DNA of 57,240 bases from Desulfobulbaceae bacterium (lineage in GTDB: Bacteria > Desulfobacterota > Desulfobulbia > Desulfobulbales > Desulfocapsaceae): the NCBI GenBank assembly GCA_003249645.1, contig QKIH01000047.1, positions 1 to 57,240 on the forward strand, read 5' to 3'. The notes beneath the pieces were generated by a model. The model saw nothing but the letters and a program-made list of their open reading frames with translations. It was not told the DNA's origin and did no database searches. The position numbers and the translations under genes were made by a program. How positions within the stretch are numbered: position 1 is the stretch's first letter; every line of letters begins with the position of its first letter. Of this stretch, positions 6,876-16,458 are shown piece by piece.

Positions 6876-9305
6876 ATGAAAACAAAACTGACCATATTCA
6901 TTGCATTAGTGATTTTGTTTCTCCCGGGATATGTTTTCGGTGATTCTGTCTTGACCAAAATCATCCGAAGCGACTCCCGCAACAAGACACAGTTGTTCTT
7001 TGTTTTTGATAACTTACCCCGATATAAAAACAAGATCTCCGGCAAAAGAGTCGATATCAGTTTCGAAAACACAAGCTTTGCAGAAGACCTTAAACTCTTT
7101 TCCACCGATAATAGGATTGTCAAAATTCTGCCACTATCTGAAACAGGCAGCACCTTCACCTTTTATCTTCGCTATAATCCGCAAAATCTGACTGTCACCA
7201 AAAAAGACAACATCCTCGTTGTAGATATACTGCCGGGCAACAGCTATACCAAAGCCTTTTCCCAGATCGATGAGCAGCTTGAAGGAGTCTCTGTAGTTCA
7301 AAGGGATACTGAAGACTATTCTAATCCGCTGATAGCTTCACCTTATGCTTATAACTGGAAGTCTTTTTTCAGAGAATATGAGTCTCCGATTAAAATCGAT
7401 GTGCCTGTTTCCCTCACGCTTCCGCCCTTCCCCGTAGCAGCCCTGTTAACGAGAGACAACGACTACGCAGCCAAAAATTTCTCAGAAGAAGCGCAGAGTC
7501 AGGCTGAGCAACAGCTTTGGGGCGTCCTGCTGCTTACTGTTCAACAAAAGCTTCTTACTGAAAAGGAACTCATTCCAAAGCAGTTGCTCGCACTCACCTA
7601 CGGAGAGATCCTCTTAAGAGATGGAAATTTTGAAGGGGCATACAAACAACTTTATCTGCTGGATAAAGAATACGGCAAAGAGCAGGTCGGAATTTTTGCG
7701 AAGTATCTTCTCAATATGCTGATTGCCATGTATCAGGATCCCTTTCTTGGCGAGGTTAAGATAGATGCAATGGCAGACGACATTCACCCGCGCAGCCTCC
7801 TCGCTCCCTATTATCAATTATCCAAAATTGAACTTGCCCTGGCAACCAGGAACAGTGAAAAACTTCTGTCTCTTCTGCAGCAGGACAACATTGGTTTCCC
7901 TGTTGATGTTGAGAAAATAAAAGAAATGAGGATGGCGGATTATTATTCCCTTTCAAATCAGCCGATCAAAGCTTTCGTAAGCTATTCTCTCGTTGAAGAT
8001 CAGGCCCTTATTGAAAGTCATTCTTTTTCACTCAACGGATTATGCACCACTCAGTACGAGCAAAAACTGTACGAGCAGGCATCCGATTGTTATACCAAAC
8101 TGCTTGATCTGGTGCAGGACAAGGAAATTTTGTCTCTTGTCAGCTTCCGGCAGGCAATGAGTGATCTCAAACATAAACCGATAACCGAGGTTATTGATTC
8201 TTTTTCACGAATTGAGGATGCCTACCCAGGCACCGATGCGGGTTTTAAGGCTGCCATAAAGAAAGTCGACCTCATGACGCTCAGTAAAGACAAATGGGAT
8301 GATTTCTCCGGAGAATACTACAGAGCACTTTCTGATAAGGCTTTAACAAAAGATACAGCTGAAGAAGCTGCATTAAAAGAAGCCATCAATTACGCGATTA
8401 TGGGACAGGATGAGAAGGCACTGAACCTGGCCATGATCTTTCTGCGAGATTATCGTTCCGGTAAACTTACCGAAACAGGCGAGGCACTGGTTATTGATCT
8501 GCTGCCAAAAGAAATAGAGAGGCTTGTTCAGGACAAACGCTATGCTGATGTCATTGTCCTGGCCAGACAAAACAGGAAACTCTTTACCAACAACTGGGTC
8601 GACATCCGTCTTCTTGCTGACCTCGCTGAAGCTTTTAATAAACTTGGAATATATAAGGAAACCGAAAGATTATATCTCTATCTGATTGATATTTTAAAAG
8701 ACGAGGAAAAGCAGTCTTATTATCTGCCTCTTCTTCAAACGATCTTCATTCAGGGTGATTATGACCTCATCAAGGATTATGCAGAACAATATTTTTTCAA
8801 CTATCCTGACGGCCAGGATAGCAACGCAATAAAACTCATTCTGCTGAAAGCACTTTTTGAAGAAAAGAAATATCAGCAAGCTATCGATTCTTTGCCATCA
8901 CCTTTACCAACTGATGCCGAATTCACCAGCTTTCTCGGTTCACTCTATTACCAGGCCGGAAAATACGAGAAGGTAATCGAAACTCTGGACGAGCCATATT
9001 CACAGGGCAGACTCAAAGATGTAATAGATGAATTTTATCTTGCTGACAGCCTCTTTTATGTTGGCAGACTTGATAAGGCAAAAACCCTTTTCGAAAACCT
9101 CCTGAAAAAAGCACCCCAAAACCAGCAGTACATGTACCGCCTCGCTTTGATAGCAAAAAATCTTGGTAATCAGGAGGAATCACTAAAATATCTTAATACT
9201 ATTGTCGAAACAGAACAGAACTCGCTTTGGAAAGATGCTGCGAAAAATGAACTCAGAATAATAGAGTTTGATCAAGACTTTTCCAAAACACGCAAAAAGC
9301 TCTAA
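6876..9305 (+). CDS. Secreted AMIN-like and TPR-rich protein at the head of the flgB operon
   Basis: An 809-residue protein with a signal peptide (residues 1-22, cleaved near VFGDS). Residues about 24-120 resemble an AMIN-type beta-domain (KRVDISFENTSF, then VTKKDNILVVDIL), a fold that binds peptidoglycan or sits in periplasmic assemblies. From about 205 to the end the chain is helical with degenerate tetratricopeptide repeats, clearest near the C-terminus (YYQAGKYEKVIETLD, LADSLFYVGRLDKAKTLFE). Its stop is 24 bp before flgB and it follows the sigma-54 candidate promoter, so it is probably the first gene of the basal-body operon. A periplasmic role in flagellar or envelope assembly is inference; no exact family was recognised. 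Confidence 0.65.
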   Translation: MKTKLTIFIALVILFLPGYVFGDSVLTKIIRSDSRNKTQLFFVFDNLPRYKNKISGKRVDISFENTSFAEDLKLFSTDNRIVKILPLSETGSTFTFYLRYNPQNLTVTKKDNILVVDILPGNSYTKAFSQIDEQLEGVSVVQRDTEDYSNPLIASPYAYNWKSFFREYESPIKIDVPVSLTLPPFPVAALLTRDNDYAAKNFSEEAQSQAEQQLWGVLLLTVQQKLLTEKELIPKQLLALTYGEILLRDGNFEGAYKQLYLLDKEYGKEQVGIFAKYLLNMLIAMYQDPFLGEVKIDAMADDIHPRSLLAPYYQLSKIELALATRNSEKLLSLLQQDNIGFPVDVEKIKEMRMADYYSLSNQPIKAFVSYSLVEDQALIESHSFSLNGLCTTQYEQKLYEQASDCYTKLLDLVQDKEILSLVSFRQAMSDLKHKPITEVIDSFSRIEDAYPGTDAGFKAAIKKVDLMTLSKDKWDDFSGEYYRALSDKALTKDTAEEAALKEAINYAIMGQDEKALNLAMIFLRDYRSGKLTETGEALVIDLLPKEIERLVQDKRYADVIVLARQNRKLFTNNWVDIRLLADLAEAFNKLGIYKETERLYLYLIDILKDEEKQSYYLPLLQTIFIQGDYDLIKDYAEQYFFNYPDGQDSNAIKLILLKALFEEKKYQQAIDSLPSPLPTDAEFTSFLGSLYYQAGKYEKVIETLDEPYSQGRLKDVIDEFYLADSLFYVGRLDKAKTLFENLLKKAPQNQQYMYRLALIAKNLGNQEESLKYLNTIVETEQNSLWKDAAKNELRIIEFDQDFSKTRKKL

Positions 9306-9329
9306 CTGAGCATAATCAGGAGGCTTATT

Positions 9330-9746
9330 TTGAATATTGCTGCCCCATTTGACTCAAATTTTCATCTTTTGAACAAAGTCCTTGATCTGCGCGCAGAGAA
9401 ACAAAGAGTCATAAGTTCAAACGTTGCCAATGCGGAAACGCCCGGATATCAAAAGGAAACCTACTCCTTTGAAGACAATCTTCGTAATGCAATCAACGGC
9501 GGGTCTTCCTTAAATCTGAAAACAACCAAGACCAACCACATAGCCTTGTACCCGACAAGCATTGATACTGTTGAAGGTGAACTGACCAGAGAACCTGATA
9601 CAACCGGGATCGGCGATGAAAACAGTGTCAGTGTCGATGCAGAGATGATCGACATGTCAAAAAACCAACTCATGTATGAAACGGCAGCAAAGCTTCTAAA
9701 GAAAAAACTGACTGTCCTTAAATTTGCCATTTCAGAAGGCAAGTAA
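9330..9746 (+). CDS. flgB: Flagellar proximal rod protein FlgB
   Basis: A 138-residue rod protein of usual length, made in the cytoplasm and exported through the flagellar type III gate to form the proximal rod on the MS ring. The N-terminal coiled-coil motif ISSNVANAETPGYQ is the FlgB form of the rod/hook signature. The start is TTG, placed by GGAGG six bases upstream. It begins the flgB-flgC-fliE-fliF series, the standard order. Confidence 0.95.
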   Translation: MNIAAPFDSNFHLLNKVLDLRAEKQRVISSNVANAETPGYQKETYSFEDNLRNAINGGSSLNLKTTKTNHIALYPTSIDTVEGELTREPDTTGIGDENSVSVDAEMIDMSKNQLMYETAAKLLKKKLTVLKFAISEGK

Positions 9747-9768
9747 TACCTACACCTGAGAGAAAATT

Positions 9769-10200
9769 ATGGATATTTTTACCTCCTTTGATATCAGTTC
9801 TTCTGCCTTGAAAGCCAATAAAATCAGGCTCGATACCATCAGTTCAAACCTGGCAAATGTCGAAACAACCTCAACTCCGGAAGGCGGTCCGTATAAGAAG
9901 AAATCTGTCTACTTCCAGAGCACACCGGTCACCTTTAAAGATCATCTGAGGCAAAATCTTGACAACTCTTTACAGGGTGTTGAAGTCAGCAAAATATTGC
10001 AGGACGAAGACCCGCCAAAACTTGTTTATCAGCCGTCTCACCCTGATGCACGTGCTGATGGATATGTTGAGATGCCGAATGTCAATGTTATTGAAGAGAT
10101 GGTCGACATGATGAACGCAACCAGATCATACGAAGCCAACACAACGGTTATACAATCAGCTAAACGAATGGCCATCAAGGCTCTGGAAATTGGAGGATAA
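9769..10200 (+). CDS. flgC: Flagellar proximal rod protein FlgC
   Basis: A 143-residue proximal rod protein. The N-terminus has LDTISSNLANVETTSTPEGG, the expected rod signature, and the C-terminus has MPNVNVIEEMVDMMNATRSY, the typical rod/hook closing helix. It assembles with FlgB and FliE in the periplasm. Twenty-two bases separate it from flgB and two from fliE, so all three are translated from one message. Confidence 0.96.
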   Translation: MDIFTSFDISSSALKANKIRLDTISSNLANVETTSTPEGGPYKKKSVYFQSTPVTFKDHLRQNLDNSLQGVEVSKILQDEDPPKLVYQPSHPDARADGYVEMPNVNVIEEMVDMMNATRSYEANTTVIQSAKRMAIKALEIGG

Positions 10201-10202
10201 TA

Positions 10203-10511
10203 ATGTCATCGATTAATTTTCCAAGCTCTTTCAACATGGCTGATCAGGCTCTTAACGGCTTGTCAGACTCACATCCTGTCGAAAAAGCAAGCTCAGATTT
10301 TGCAGACATGTTCAACACCACTATGAAAGAGGTCATTGCGTCGCAAAATAATGGAGAGAAGGCTATTGAACAATTAAATAGCGGAGAGGCACAAAACCTG
10401 CATGACGTAATGATAGCAGTAGAACAGGCCGACTTATCGCTTCGAATGATGGTGCAGCTGAGGAATAAAGCACTTGAAGCGTATAACGAGATAATCAAAA
10501 TGAATATTTAG
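10203..10511 (+). CDS. fliE: Flagellar hook-basal body adaptor FliE
   Basis: A 102-residue FliE, the adaptor that joins the MS ring to the rod and is the first substrate of the export apparatus. The C-terminal half contains LHDVMIAVEQADLSLRMMVQ and RNKALEAYNEI, the diagnostic FliE region. GGAGG lies ahead of the ATG, overlapping the end of flgC. Order and length are canonical. Confidence 0.95.
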   Translation: MSSINFPSSFNMADQALNGLSDSHPVEKASSDFADMFNTTMKEVIASQNNGEKAIEQLNSGEAQNLHDVMIAVEQADLSLRMMVQLRNKALEAYNEIIKMNI

Positions 10512-10590
10512 ATTTTTCCCTCATTGTTCGGCACGTTCATGCATAGCATAAAAAAGCAAACAGCAACTCTAACCTTTGCAGGACGTTTTT

Positions 10591-12216
10591 ATGGCTGAAG
10601 AACAAACCTCCCCCAATCGGGATAATAGAGCTGAAGACACCACTTCTGAGCAGGGCAGCCGAACCAAATCACTGCCTCAGCTGATAAAAGAGTGGCCGCT
10701 TGCAAGAAAGATCGCCCTTGCAGGCGTCGCTTTGCTGAGCACGATCGTTTTCGTGGTCATTATTCTGCAGGCGCGAACTGCCGACTACCAACTGCTTTAC
10801 GCTAACCTGTCTGAAATAGATGCATCCTCTGTTGTCGGCTGGCTGAAAAATCAGAAAATCCCTTACCAGTTAAAAAACGGCGGCAAAAATATCTGGGTGC
10901 CTGCAGATACCATCTACGAAACACGGCTTGATCTTGCAGCAAACGGTTTGCCGAAAGGCGGCGGAATAGGATTTGAGGTATTTGACAAGCAAAGTTTCGC
11001 CCTCACCGACTATGTTCAAAAAGTTAACTACACCCGCGCTCTTCAAGGCGAACTCTCAAGAACGATAACTTCACTTGCCCCGGTTCAAATGGCAAGAGTT
11101 CACCTGGCTCTTCCTGAAAAAAGACTCTTTAAAGAGCAGCAGAAACCAGCTACAGCCTCTGTAATCATCACCCTTGAGCCGGGCATGGAACTGGACAAAA
11201 GGCAGGTCCAGGGAATCATACACCTGGTCAGCGGATCTATCACCGGGCTTGAACCTCAGGATGTTACCATAATCGATTCAAACGGTATGGTACTTGATTC
11301 TGAAGCAAAAGATAACAAAGACGAACTGCTCTCGACTGACATGCTATTCTTCCAGCAGGAAGTGGAAAAGCGTCTGGAATTGAGAGCACAGGATTTGCTC
11401 GACAAAACCATGGGCAAGGATAAAGCCATGGTTCGTATCACCGCATCTATTGATTTTGCAAAAATCGAAAAAACTCAGGAACTGTATGACGGAGAAGAAC
11501 CTGTCATACGCAGCGAACAAACCACTCTTGAGAGCAGCGGCAGCCAGACCACCGGTGGAGTTCCCGGTGTCCAATCCAACCTGCAAGGCAACAGTCTCGG
11601 CCAGACCACCAGTGGCCCAAACACCAATAAAAGCTCAAAAATAACCAACTATGAAATAAGCAAGACTGTACAACACGTAGTAAACCCTGTCGGCAGTGTT
11701 ACACAGCTTTCAGTCTCTGTACTTGTTGCCGACAAAAACGATGTTGATGCAAACGGCAATATCACCGGAACAACACCAAGAACAGAAGAAGAAATCACCT
11801 CTATTCGCAATATGGTATCTGCCGCTCTTGGCTTGAGCAGCACTCGCGGCGACATTATAAATGTTATCTCCATGCCGTTTTCTCCAACCCCTGAAGCAGA
11901 ACTTCTGGCACAGTCGCTTCCGGGCAACATGCTGTATGAATATCTTCCTTATGCAAAAATAGGTCTTATCTTTCTCTCTGCGCTGATGGGATATTTCCTT
12001 CTCGTTCGGCCAATTATTAAAACCTTACGCGGAGAGGTTCGTGAACACTTTAAAACCGTCGAACAACTTGAACGTGAACGGCTTGAAAAATTGAGTATCC
12101 AACAAGAAGATGAACAGATTCCAGTTGATGATGCGGTTCTTATTTTACGGCGTGAAATCAATAAAGATCCTATTCCAACTGCCTATATAATCAAGAACTG
12201 GATACAGGAAGGATAA
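10591..12216 (+). CDS. fliF: Flagellar MS-ring protein FliF
   Basis: About 541 residues, normal for FliF. An N-terminal transmembrane segment (about 40-60) is followed by the ring-building motifs DYQLLYANLSE and the YVQKVNYTRALQGELSRTI region, a disordered Gly/Ser-rich stretch, and a second membrane helix near IGLIFLSALMGYFLLV. The short cytoplasmic tail binds FliG, encoded next. The ATG at 10591 is preferred because AGGA lies nine bases upstream; a TTG at 10576 is in frame. It forms the inner-membrane base of the motor. Confidence 0.96.
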   Translation: MAEEQTSPNRDNRAEDTTSEQGSRTKSLPQLIKEWPLARKIALAGVALLSTIVFVVIILQARTADYQLLYANLSEIDASSVVGWLKNQKIPYQLKNGGKNIWVPADTIYETRLDLAANGLPKGGGIGFEVFDKQSFALTDYVQKVNYTRALQGELSRTITSLAPVQMARVHLALPEKRLFKEQQKPATASVIITLEPGMELDKRQVQGIIHLVSGSITGLEPQDVTIIDSNGMVLDSEAKDNKDELLSTDMLFFQQEVEKRLELRAQDLLDKTMGKDKAMVRITASIDFAKIEKTQELYDGEEPVIRSEQTTLESSGSQTTGGVPGVQSNLQGNSLGQTTSGPNTNKSSKITNYEISKTVQHVVNPVGSVTQLSVSVLVADKNDVDANGNITGTTPRTEEEITSIRNMVSAALGLSSTRGDIINVISMPFSPTPEAELLAQSLPGNMLYEYLPYAKIGLIFLSALMGYFLLVRPIIKTLRGEVREHFKTVEQLERERLEKLSIQQEDEQIPVDDAVLILRREINKDPIPTAYIIKNWIQEG

Positions 12217-12217
12217 G

Positions 12218-13222
12218 ATGAGTTTTGAATCATTAACCGGTCTCAGCAAAGCAGCAGTCTTGTTAATCTGCCTCGGCGAAGAAGCCGCTGCCAAAATTTT
12301 CCAGGAACTGTCAAATGACGAGATCAGACAGGTTACCAGGATGATGGCCACTATCGACCACATTCCCAATGAGATCAAGGAACGTGTGTTCGCGAGTTTC
12401 GGTGATGCCCAGCACGAATTTGCCGGGCTCTTTGTTAAAGGGCATGAGTTTGCCAAAAAGACCATCGCAGCAACAGGAACCGATCAGCGCGCCAAGGATT
12501 TGATGGATCAGTTTGTCTCCGGTATGGAGTCAAAATCTCTTGAGACCATTGCTCTAATGCAGCCGAGAATGGTTGCTGGACTGCTTGAAAAGGAACATCC
12601 GCAGACAGTAGCTCTTATTCTGTCAACCCAGCATGTCGAACATGCCAGCGAAATTATTGCTAATCTTCCAGAAGACATGCGGGCAGATGTAGTTTACCGT
12701 ATCGCCAAGATAGAAAAAGTCAGCCCTGATATCATCAACCGCATCGAAGATGCTCTCCATCGCGAGATCGGCCTCGTCGGCGGTACCGAACAACGAGAAA
12801 TCGGCGGCATCAACAAGGTTGTCGACCTGCTTAACAGCATGAAAAACAATCTCGACGCTGATATTTTGGAAACTATCGAAGAAAGTGATGCCGAAATGGC
12901 TGAAGAGATAAGAAAACGCATGTTCACCTTTGAAAATCTCGTTGCTCTGGACGGCAGATCACTGCAGATGATTCTTCGCGAAGTCAACAACGATTCACTT
13001 ACTCTTGCACTCAAGACAGCTTCTGATGAAATGAAAGAAAAGATTTTTGCCAACATGTCTAACAGGGCTGCAGATATGATCCGCGATGACCTTGAGGCAA
13101 TGGGCCCGGTCAGACTGTCTGAAGTTGACCTGATGCAGCAGTCTATTGTTAAGATAGCAATGAAGCTTGAAGAAGAAGGCAAACTTGTCCTTGGCTCCGG
13201 AGGTGGAGATGAGCTCGTCTAA
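12218..13222 (+). CDS. fliG: Flagellar motor switch protein FliG
   Basis: A 334-residue FliG with N-, middle and C-terminal ARM-like domains. The EHPQTVALILS motif of the middle domain and the C-terminal torque helix region (LVALDGRSLQMILREV, then MSNRAADMIRDDLEAMGP) are clear; the last contains the charged residues that meet the stator. FliG links FliF to FliM and turns stator ion flow into rotation. It begins one base after the fliF stop, and fliH starts inside its last codons. Confidence 0.97.
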   Translation: MSFESLTGLSKAAVLLICLGEEAAAKIFQELSNDEIRQVTRMMATIDHIPNEIKERVFASFGDAQHEFAGLFVKGHEFAKKTIAATGTDQRAKDLMDQFVSGMESKSLETIALMQPRMVAGLLEKEHPQTVALILSTQHVEHASEIIANLPEDMRADVVYRIAKIEKVSPDIINRIEDALHREIGLVGGTEQREIGGINKVVDLLNSMKNNLDADILETIEESDAEMAEEIRKRMFTFENLVALDGRSLQMILREVNNDSLTLALKTASDEMKEKIFANMSNRAADMIRDDLEAMGPVRLSEVDLMQQSIVKIAMKLEEEGKLVLGSGGGDELV

Positions 13223-14072
13223 CACCAACGTTTTTGCCAAAAGTCCCCTCTTTCAGCCGGAGAAACTTGTTCAGAGTGAGAAAGTTGCAGATACCGGTTT
13301 CAAGCAGGTACGTCTCTCCAAGACCCCATCATCGCCTTACCAGCCAAGCCCCTTATATAATCCTAATGTTCAGCCCCCTGTGAACAAAGCAGAACCTGAC
13401 AGAAGAAAAAGATCAGGCCCTCAGCCACCTGCTGAGGAGGAGGATCCGCTGTTTAAAGAGGTACTTCCGCCTCAGGCAAATGAAGATCCTGTTCCAGAAC
13501 CTGCAACACCACCCGTTGCTGAACCGAAAACAAAACAGCCGCCAACGCCTGCACCTGCAGAACCCGTTGTAACTGTTGATATTGAGGAGGTACGTCAGGA
13601 GGCTTATAAAAAAGGCTTTGAAGAAGCCAAAAAACAAATGCTTGAAGAATATAAGAGTAGCGGTGTAGCCTTATTAAACGTTGCCGATCAGTTAAATCAG
13701 GTAAGGGAAGTCATTATTCAAAACAGCATCGGTGAACTGCAGGATCTTGTTATAACCATTGCGGAAAAGATAATTCGTCATTCAATAACAGCGCAGGATG
13801 ACACCATTGTGGCAACAGTCGAGGAATCAATCAGAAAGGCTGTAAAATCGAGTGATTTTTATATCTGCCTGAATAGTGAAGACTATTCGGTTATACATGA
13901 AAAAGCTCCTGAACTGATAAGTAAAATCAGCGGCCTTGAAAACATCTTCCTCAAAATCGATGACGGTATTGAACCCGGCGGCTGCATCATCGAATCAGAC
14001 AACTGTACCATCGATGCGACAATCGCCAGTCAGCTGCAGATCATCAAAGATCATCTCACCAGCAGGCGTTAG
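13209..14072 (+). CDS. fliH: Flagellar export ATPase regulator FliH
   Basis: About 287 residues. A Pro-rich, low-complexity N-terminal half (PPAEEEDPL, then TPPVAEPKTKQPPTPAPAEP) precedes a FliH/HrpE-type C-terminal domain with VREVIIQNSIGELQDLVIT and GGCIIES. FliH binds and restrains the FliI ATPase and docks it at FlhA/FliN. The ATG at 13209 lies just downstream of GGAGGTGG and overlaps fliG by 14 bases, implying translational coupling. The long proline-rich N-terminus is larger than in enteric FliH. Confidence 0.9.
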   Translation: MSSSNTNVFAKSPLFQPEKLVQSEKVADTGFKQVRLSKTPSSPYQPSPLYNPNVQPPVNKAEPDRRKRSGPQPPAEEEDPLFKEVLPPQANEDPVPEPATPPVAEPKTKQPPTPAPAEPVVTVDIEEVRQEAYKKGFEEAKKQMLEEYKSSGVALLNVADQLNQVREVIIQNSIGELQDLVITIAEKIIRHSITAQDDTIVATVEESIRKAVKSSDFYICLNSEDYSVIHEKAPELISKISGLENIFLKIDDGIEPGGCIIESDNCTIDATIASQLQIIKDHLTSRR

Positions 14073-14093
14073 TCAACCAGAGGGGACAGCATC

Positions 14094-15449
14094 ATGCCAC
14101 TTTGTTCTACTGATATCCGTCAACTTGACACTATCAAAATCTGGGGAAAAGTAACCAGAATTATAGGCCTCGTGGTCGAGGGATATTGCCCTAATGCTTC
14201 CATCGGTTCTCTCTGTGAAATATCACCGCTCGATCCGAATGGGAAGTCTGTTTATGCTGAAATTGTCGGATTCAGAGATTTACGTGCTCTCTTAATGCCT
14301 CTTGGCGATTTGCGCGGACTCGGACCAGGCAGTCTTATCCGGGTTATCAAAGCAAGCGCAACCATAAAGGTCGGCAACAACCTGCTCGGCCGGGTTATCG
14401 ACGGCATGGAACAGTCCCTCGACAGCCTCCCCCTCCCATTGCTGACCGATGAGATGCCTCTTTATGCTTTGCCTCCCGGTCCGATGGAACGCCAGAACAT
14501 AACTGATTCACTCGATCTTGGTATTAGAGCAATAAACGGCCTTATAACCTGCGGCATGGGACAGCGCATGGGAATCATGGCTGGCTCCGGTGTTGGCAAA
14601 AGCGTTCTTCTCGGTATGATGTCACGATCGGCTAAAGCGGATATCAACGTGATCGCTCTCATTGGTGAACGAGGAAGAGAAGTCCGTGAATTTATTGAGC
14701 GGGATCTTGGAAAGGATGGTCTTGCCAGATCGGTACTTGTTGTTGTCACTTCAGACCAGTCTCCGCTTTTACGAATGCGCGGAGCCTTCGTTGCAACTGC
14801 GATTGCCGAATACTTCTGCGAACAGGGCAAAAATGTTCTGCTGATGATGGACTCTGTTACCCGTTTTGCCATGGCTATGCGCGAAATCGGCCTGGCTATC
14901 GGTGAACCCCCGACGACCAAAGGATATACACCATCGGTCTTCGCTACCCTGCCTAAACTTCTCGAACGTGCCGGTAAATTCAGAAACAAAGGATCGATCA
15001 CCGGTCTCTACACCGTTCTTGTCGATGGTGACGATATGACTGAACCTGTCGCCGACTCTGTCAGGTCTATTCTCGATGGGCACATCGTACTTTCACGTGA
15101 TATTGCTGCCAAAAATCATTATCCTGCGATAGATGTTCTCAACTCTGCAAGCCGGGTAATGAGAGATATAGTTTCGCCACGTCATCTTGAGCTTGCAGGA
15201 AAGGCCAGAAATGCTCTCGCCACCTTTAAAGAGGCTGAAGATCTTATCAACATCGGGGCATATTCCAAAGGATCAAACTCCAAAATAGATTATGCCATTA
15301 CGAAAATTGATGCCATTAATTCTTTTCTCCAGCAGGGGTTTGACGAGTCAACACCATTCCAGCCGACCCTGGAACAGCTTGGAACACTGCTCAGCGACCG
15401 TAAAGACGAACAGAGGCAAAAACAGAACAGGCGGGTATCTGACAAATGA
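14094..15449 (+). CDS. fliI: Flagellar type III export ATPase FliI
   Basis: A 451-residue F1-beta-like ATPase. Walker A is [11 protein letters not shown], Walker B is [13 protein letters not shown], and the catalytic Glu is in [10 protein letters not shown]. The GLGPGSLI and [12 protein letters not shown] segments are typical of FliI/YscN enzymes. It energises delivery of rod, hook and filament subunits to the FlhA/FlhB gate. It lies 21 bases after fliH and before fliJ, the normal trio. Confidence 0.97.
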   Translation: MPLCSTDIRQLDTIKIWGKVTRIIGLVVEGYCPNASIGSLCEISPLDPNGKSVYAEIVGFRDLRALLMPLGDLRGLGPGSLIRVIKASATIKVGNNLLGRVIDGMEQSLDSLPLPLLTDEMPLYALPPGPMERQNITDSLDLGIRAINGLITCGMGQRMGIMAGSGVGKSVLLGMMSRSAKADINVIALIGERGREVREFIERDLGKDGLARSVLVVVTSDQSPLLRMRGAFVATAIAEYFCEQGKNVLLMMDSVTRFAMAMREIGLAIGEPPTTKGYTPSVFATLPKLLERAGKFRNKGSITGLYTVLVDGDDMTEPVADSVRSILDGHIVLSRDIAAKNHYPAIDVLNSASRVMRDIVSPRHLELAGKARNALATFKEAEDLINIGAYSKGSNSKIDYAITKIDAINSFLQQGFDESTPFQPTLEQLGTLLSDRKDEQRQKQNRRVSDK

Positions 15450-15480
15450 CGATATGCTAATTACTGCTTATAATAAATAG

Positions 15481-15915
15481 ATGAAACCATTCGCACTCGA
15501 TACTGTACTGAAATTTCGCCAACAGCTTGAAAATCAGGCAAAAAACGAGCTTTTTGCGTCCAGACAACAGAGAGAATCGGTTGAAATGCTGCTCAACACG
15601 GCAAAGATAGAATACAAAAATCTTCTCCTGGAATTTGAAGTTTTGAAAAATGAAGAGATCGCCATAGAAGCTCTCATACAAATGGATTCAAGGATCAGCT
15701 TTGCCAAGAAGCATCTTATCGACCTTGAAAAACTTCTGGCTGAAAAACGTGTGGTTGAACAAAAGGCCCACACTCTGCTTGTGCGTCGCACGAAAGAAAA
15801 AAAGGTCCTCGAAAAACTCAAACAAACCCAGAATGCACAATGGCAGCACTATCTCAACAAGAAAGAAGCAGCCATGCTGGATGAAATTGCAATCCTGCGC
15901 CACAACAGACACTAG
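15481..15915 (+). CDS. fliJ: Flagellar export chaperone/stalk protein FliJ
   Basis: A 144-residue, almost wholly alpha-helical, charged coiled-coil protein (FALDTVLKFRQQLENQAKNE at the start), placed directly after fliI as expected for FliJ, the central stalk of the export ATPase. The family is recognised by length, coiled-coil pattern and context rather than by residues. No Shine-Dalgarno is visible in the AT-rich 31-base gap before its ATG. Confidence 0.85.
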   Translation: MKPFALDTVLKFRQQLENQAKNELFASRQQRESVEMLLNTAKIEYKNLLLEFEVLKNEEIAIEALIQMDSRISFAKKHLIDLEKLLAEKRVVEQKAHTLLVRRTKEKKVLEKLKQTQNAQWQHYLNKKEAAMLDEIAILRHNRH

Positions 15916-15932
15916 TTGTATCCGGAGATATT

Positions 15933-16454
15933 ATGAAAGCTGATCTTTTCCACATTCCCGTTCTATTTCTTTTTCTTTCTCTTGTCGTTTTTCTATCAAC
16001 TGGAATAGCTGCGCAGGATGAGCCCCAATTCTCCAGCGTTGAGGAGCGCAGGCTCTATTCCAATATCCAGGACGAGCTAGAATCCATCAAGGAACAGAAA
16101 AATAATCTTGTAATGAAAGAAAAGGAACTAAAGACCCTTGAAGCTAGCGTCGATAAGAAAATTGCTGAGGTAGACAGTAAGCTGGCAGAGCTCAGGGCAT
16201 TAAAGAAAAAAATCGACAATCTCCTGGCCGATAAATCAGCTGCTGAAAAGAAAAAAATTCAGGACCTTAGCAAGATCTACGACAAAATGGACCCGGAAAA
16301 GGCGGCCTTTGCTATCTCAGGGATGGAGGAGCAGCTGGCAACGGATTTGCTGGCAAATATGAAGGTAAAGGCGGCAGCCAAAATTCTGGACAATTTGAAC
16401 AAGCAGAAAGCAACTTCGCTGAGTTCAAAGTTTTCACAAATTCAAATCGAGTGA
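15933..16454 (+). CDS. motE: MotE-like periplasmic coiled-coil protein
   Basis: A 173-residue protein with an N-terminal membrane anchor or signal (LFLFLSLVVFLSTGIAAQ), a long coiled coil (about 40-110) and a C-terminal domain resembling the MgtE N-terminal/FliG-like helical module (YDKMDPEKAAFAISGMEEQLATDLL is the clear stretch, split here in meaning around MDPEKAA). MotE acts in the periplasm as a chaperone for the stator protein MotC in some alphaproteobacteria; here it sits between fliJ and fliK, a common place. A role in stator assembly is inferred from the family. Confidence 0.7.
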   Translation: MKADLFHIPVLFLFLSLVVFLSTGIAAQDEPQFSSVEERRLYSNIQDELESIKEQKNNLVMKEKELKTLEASVDKKIAEVDSKLAELRALKKKIDNLLADKSAAEKKKIQDLSKIYDKMDPEKAAFAISGMEEQLATDLLANMKVKAAAKILDNLNKQKATSLSSKFSQIQIE

Positions 16455-16458
16455 CATA

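Noticed and set aside
16225..16240. GCCGATAA in the motE-like gene as a sigma-28 promoter
   Set aside because: The exact -10 sequence is present but the nearest TAAA is about seven bases too far upstream; it codes for ADK in a coiled coil.
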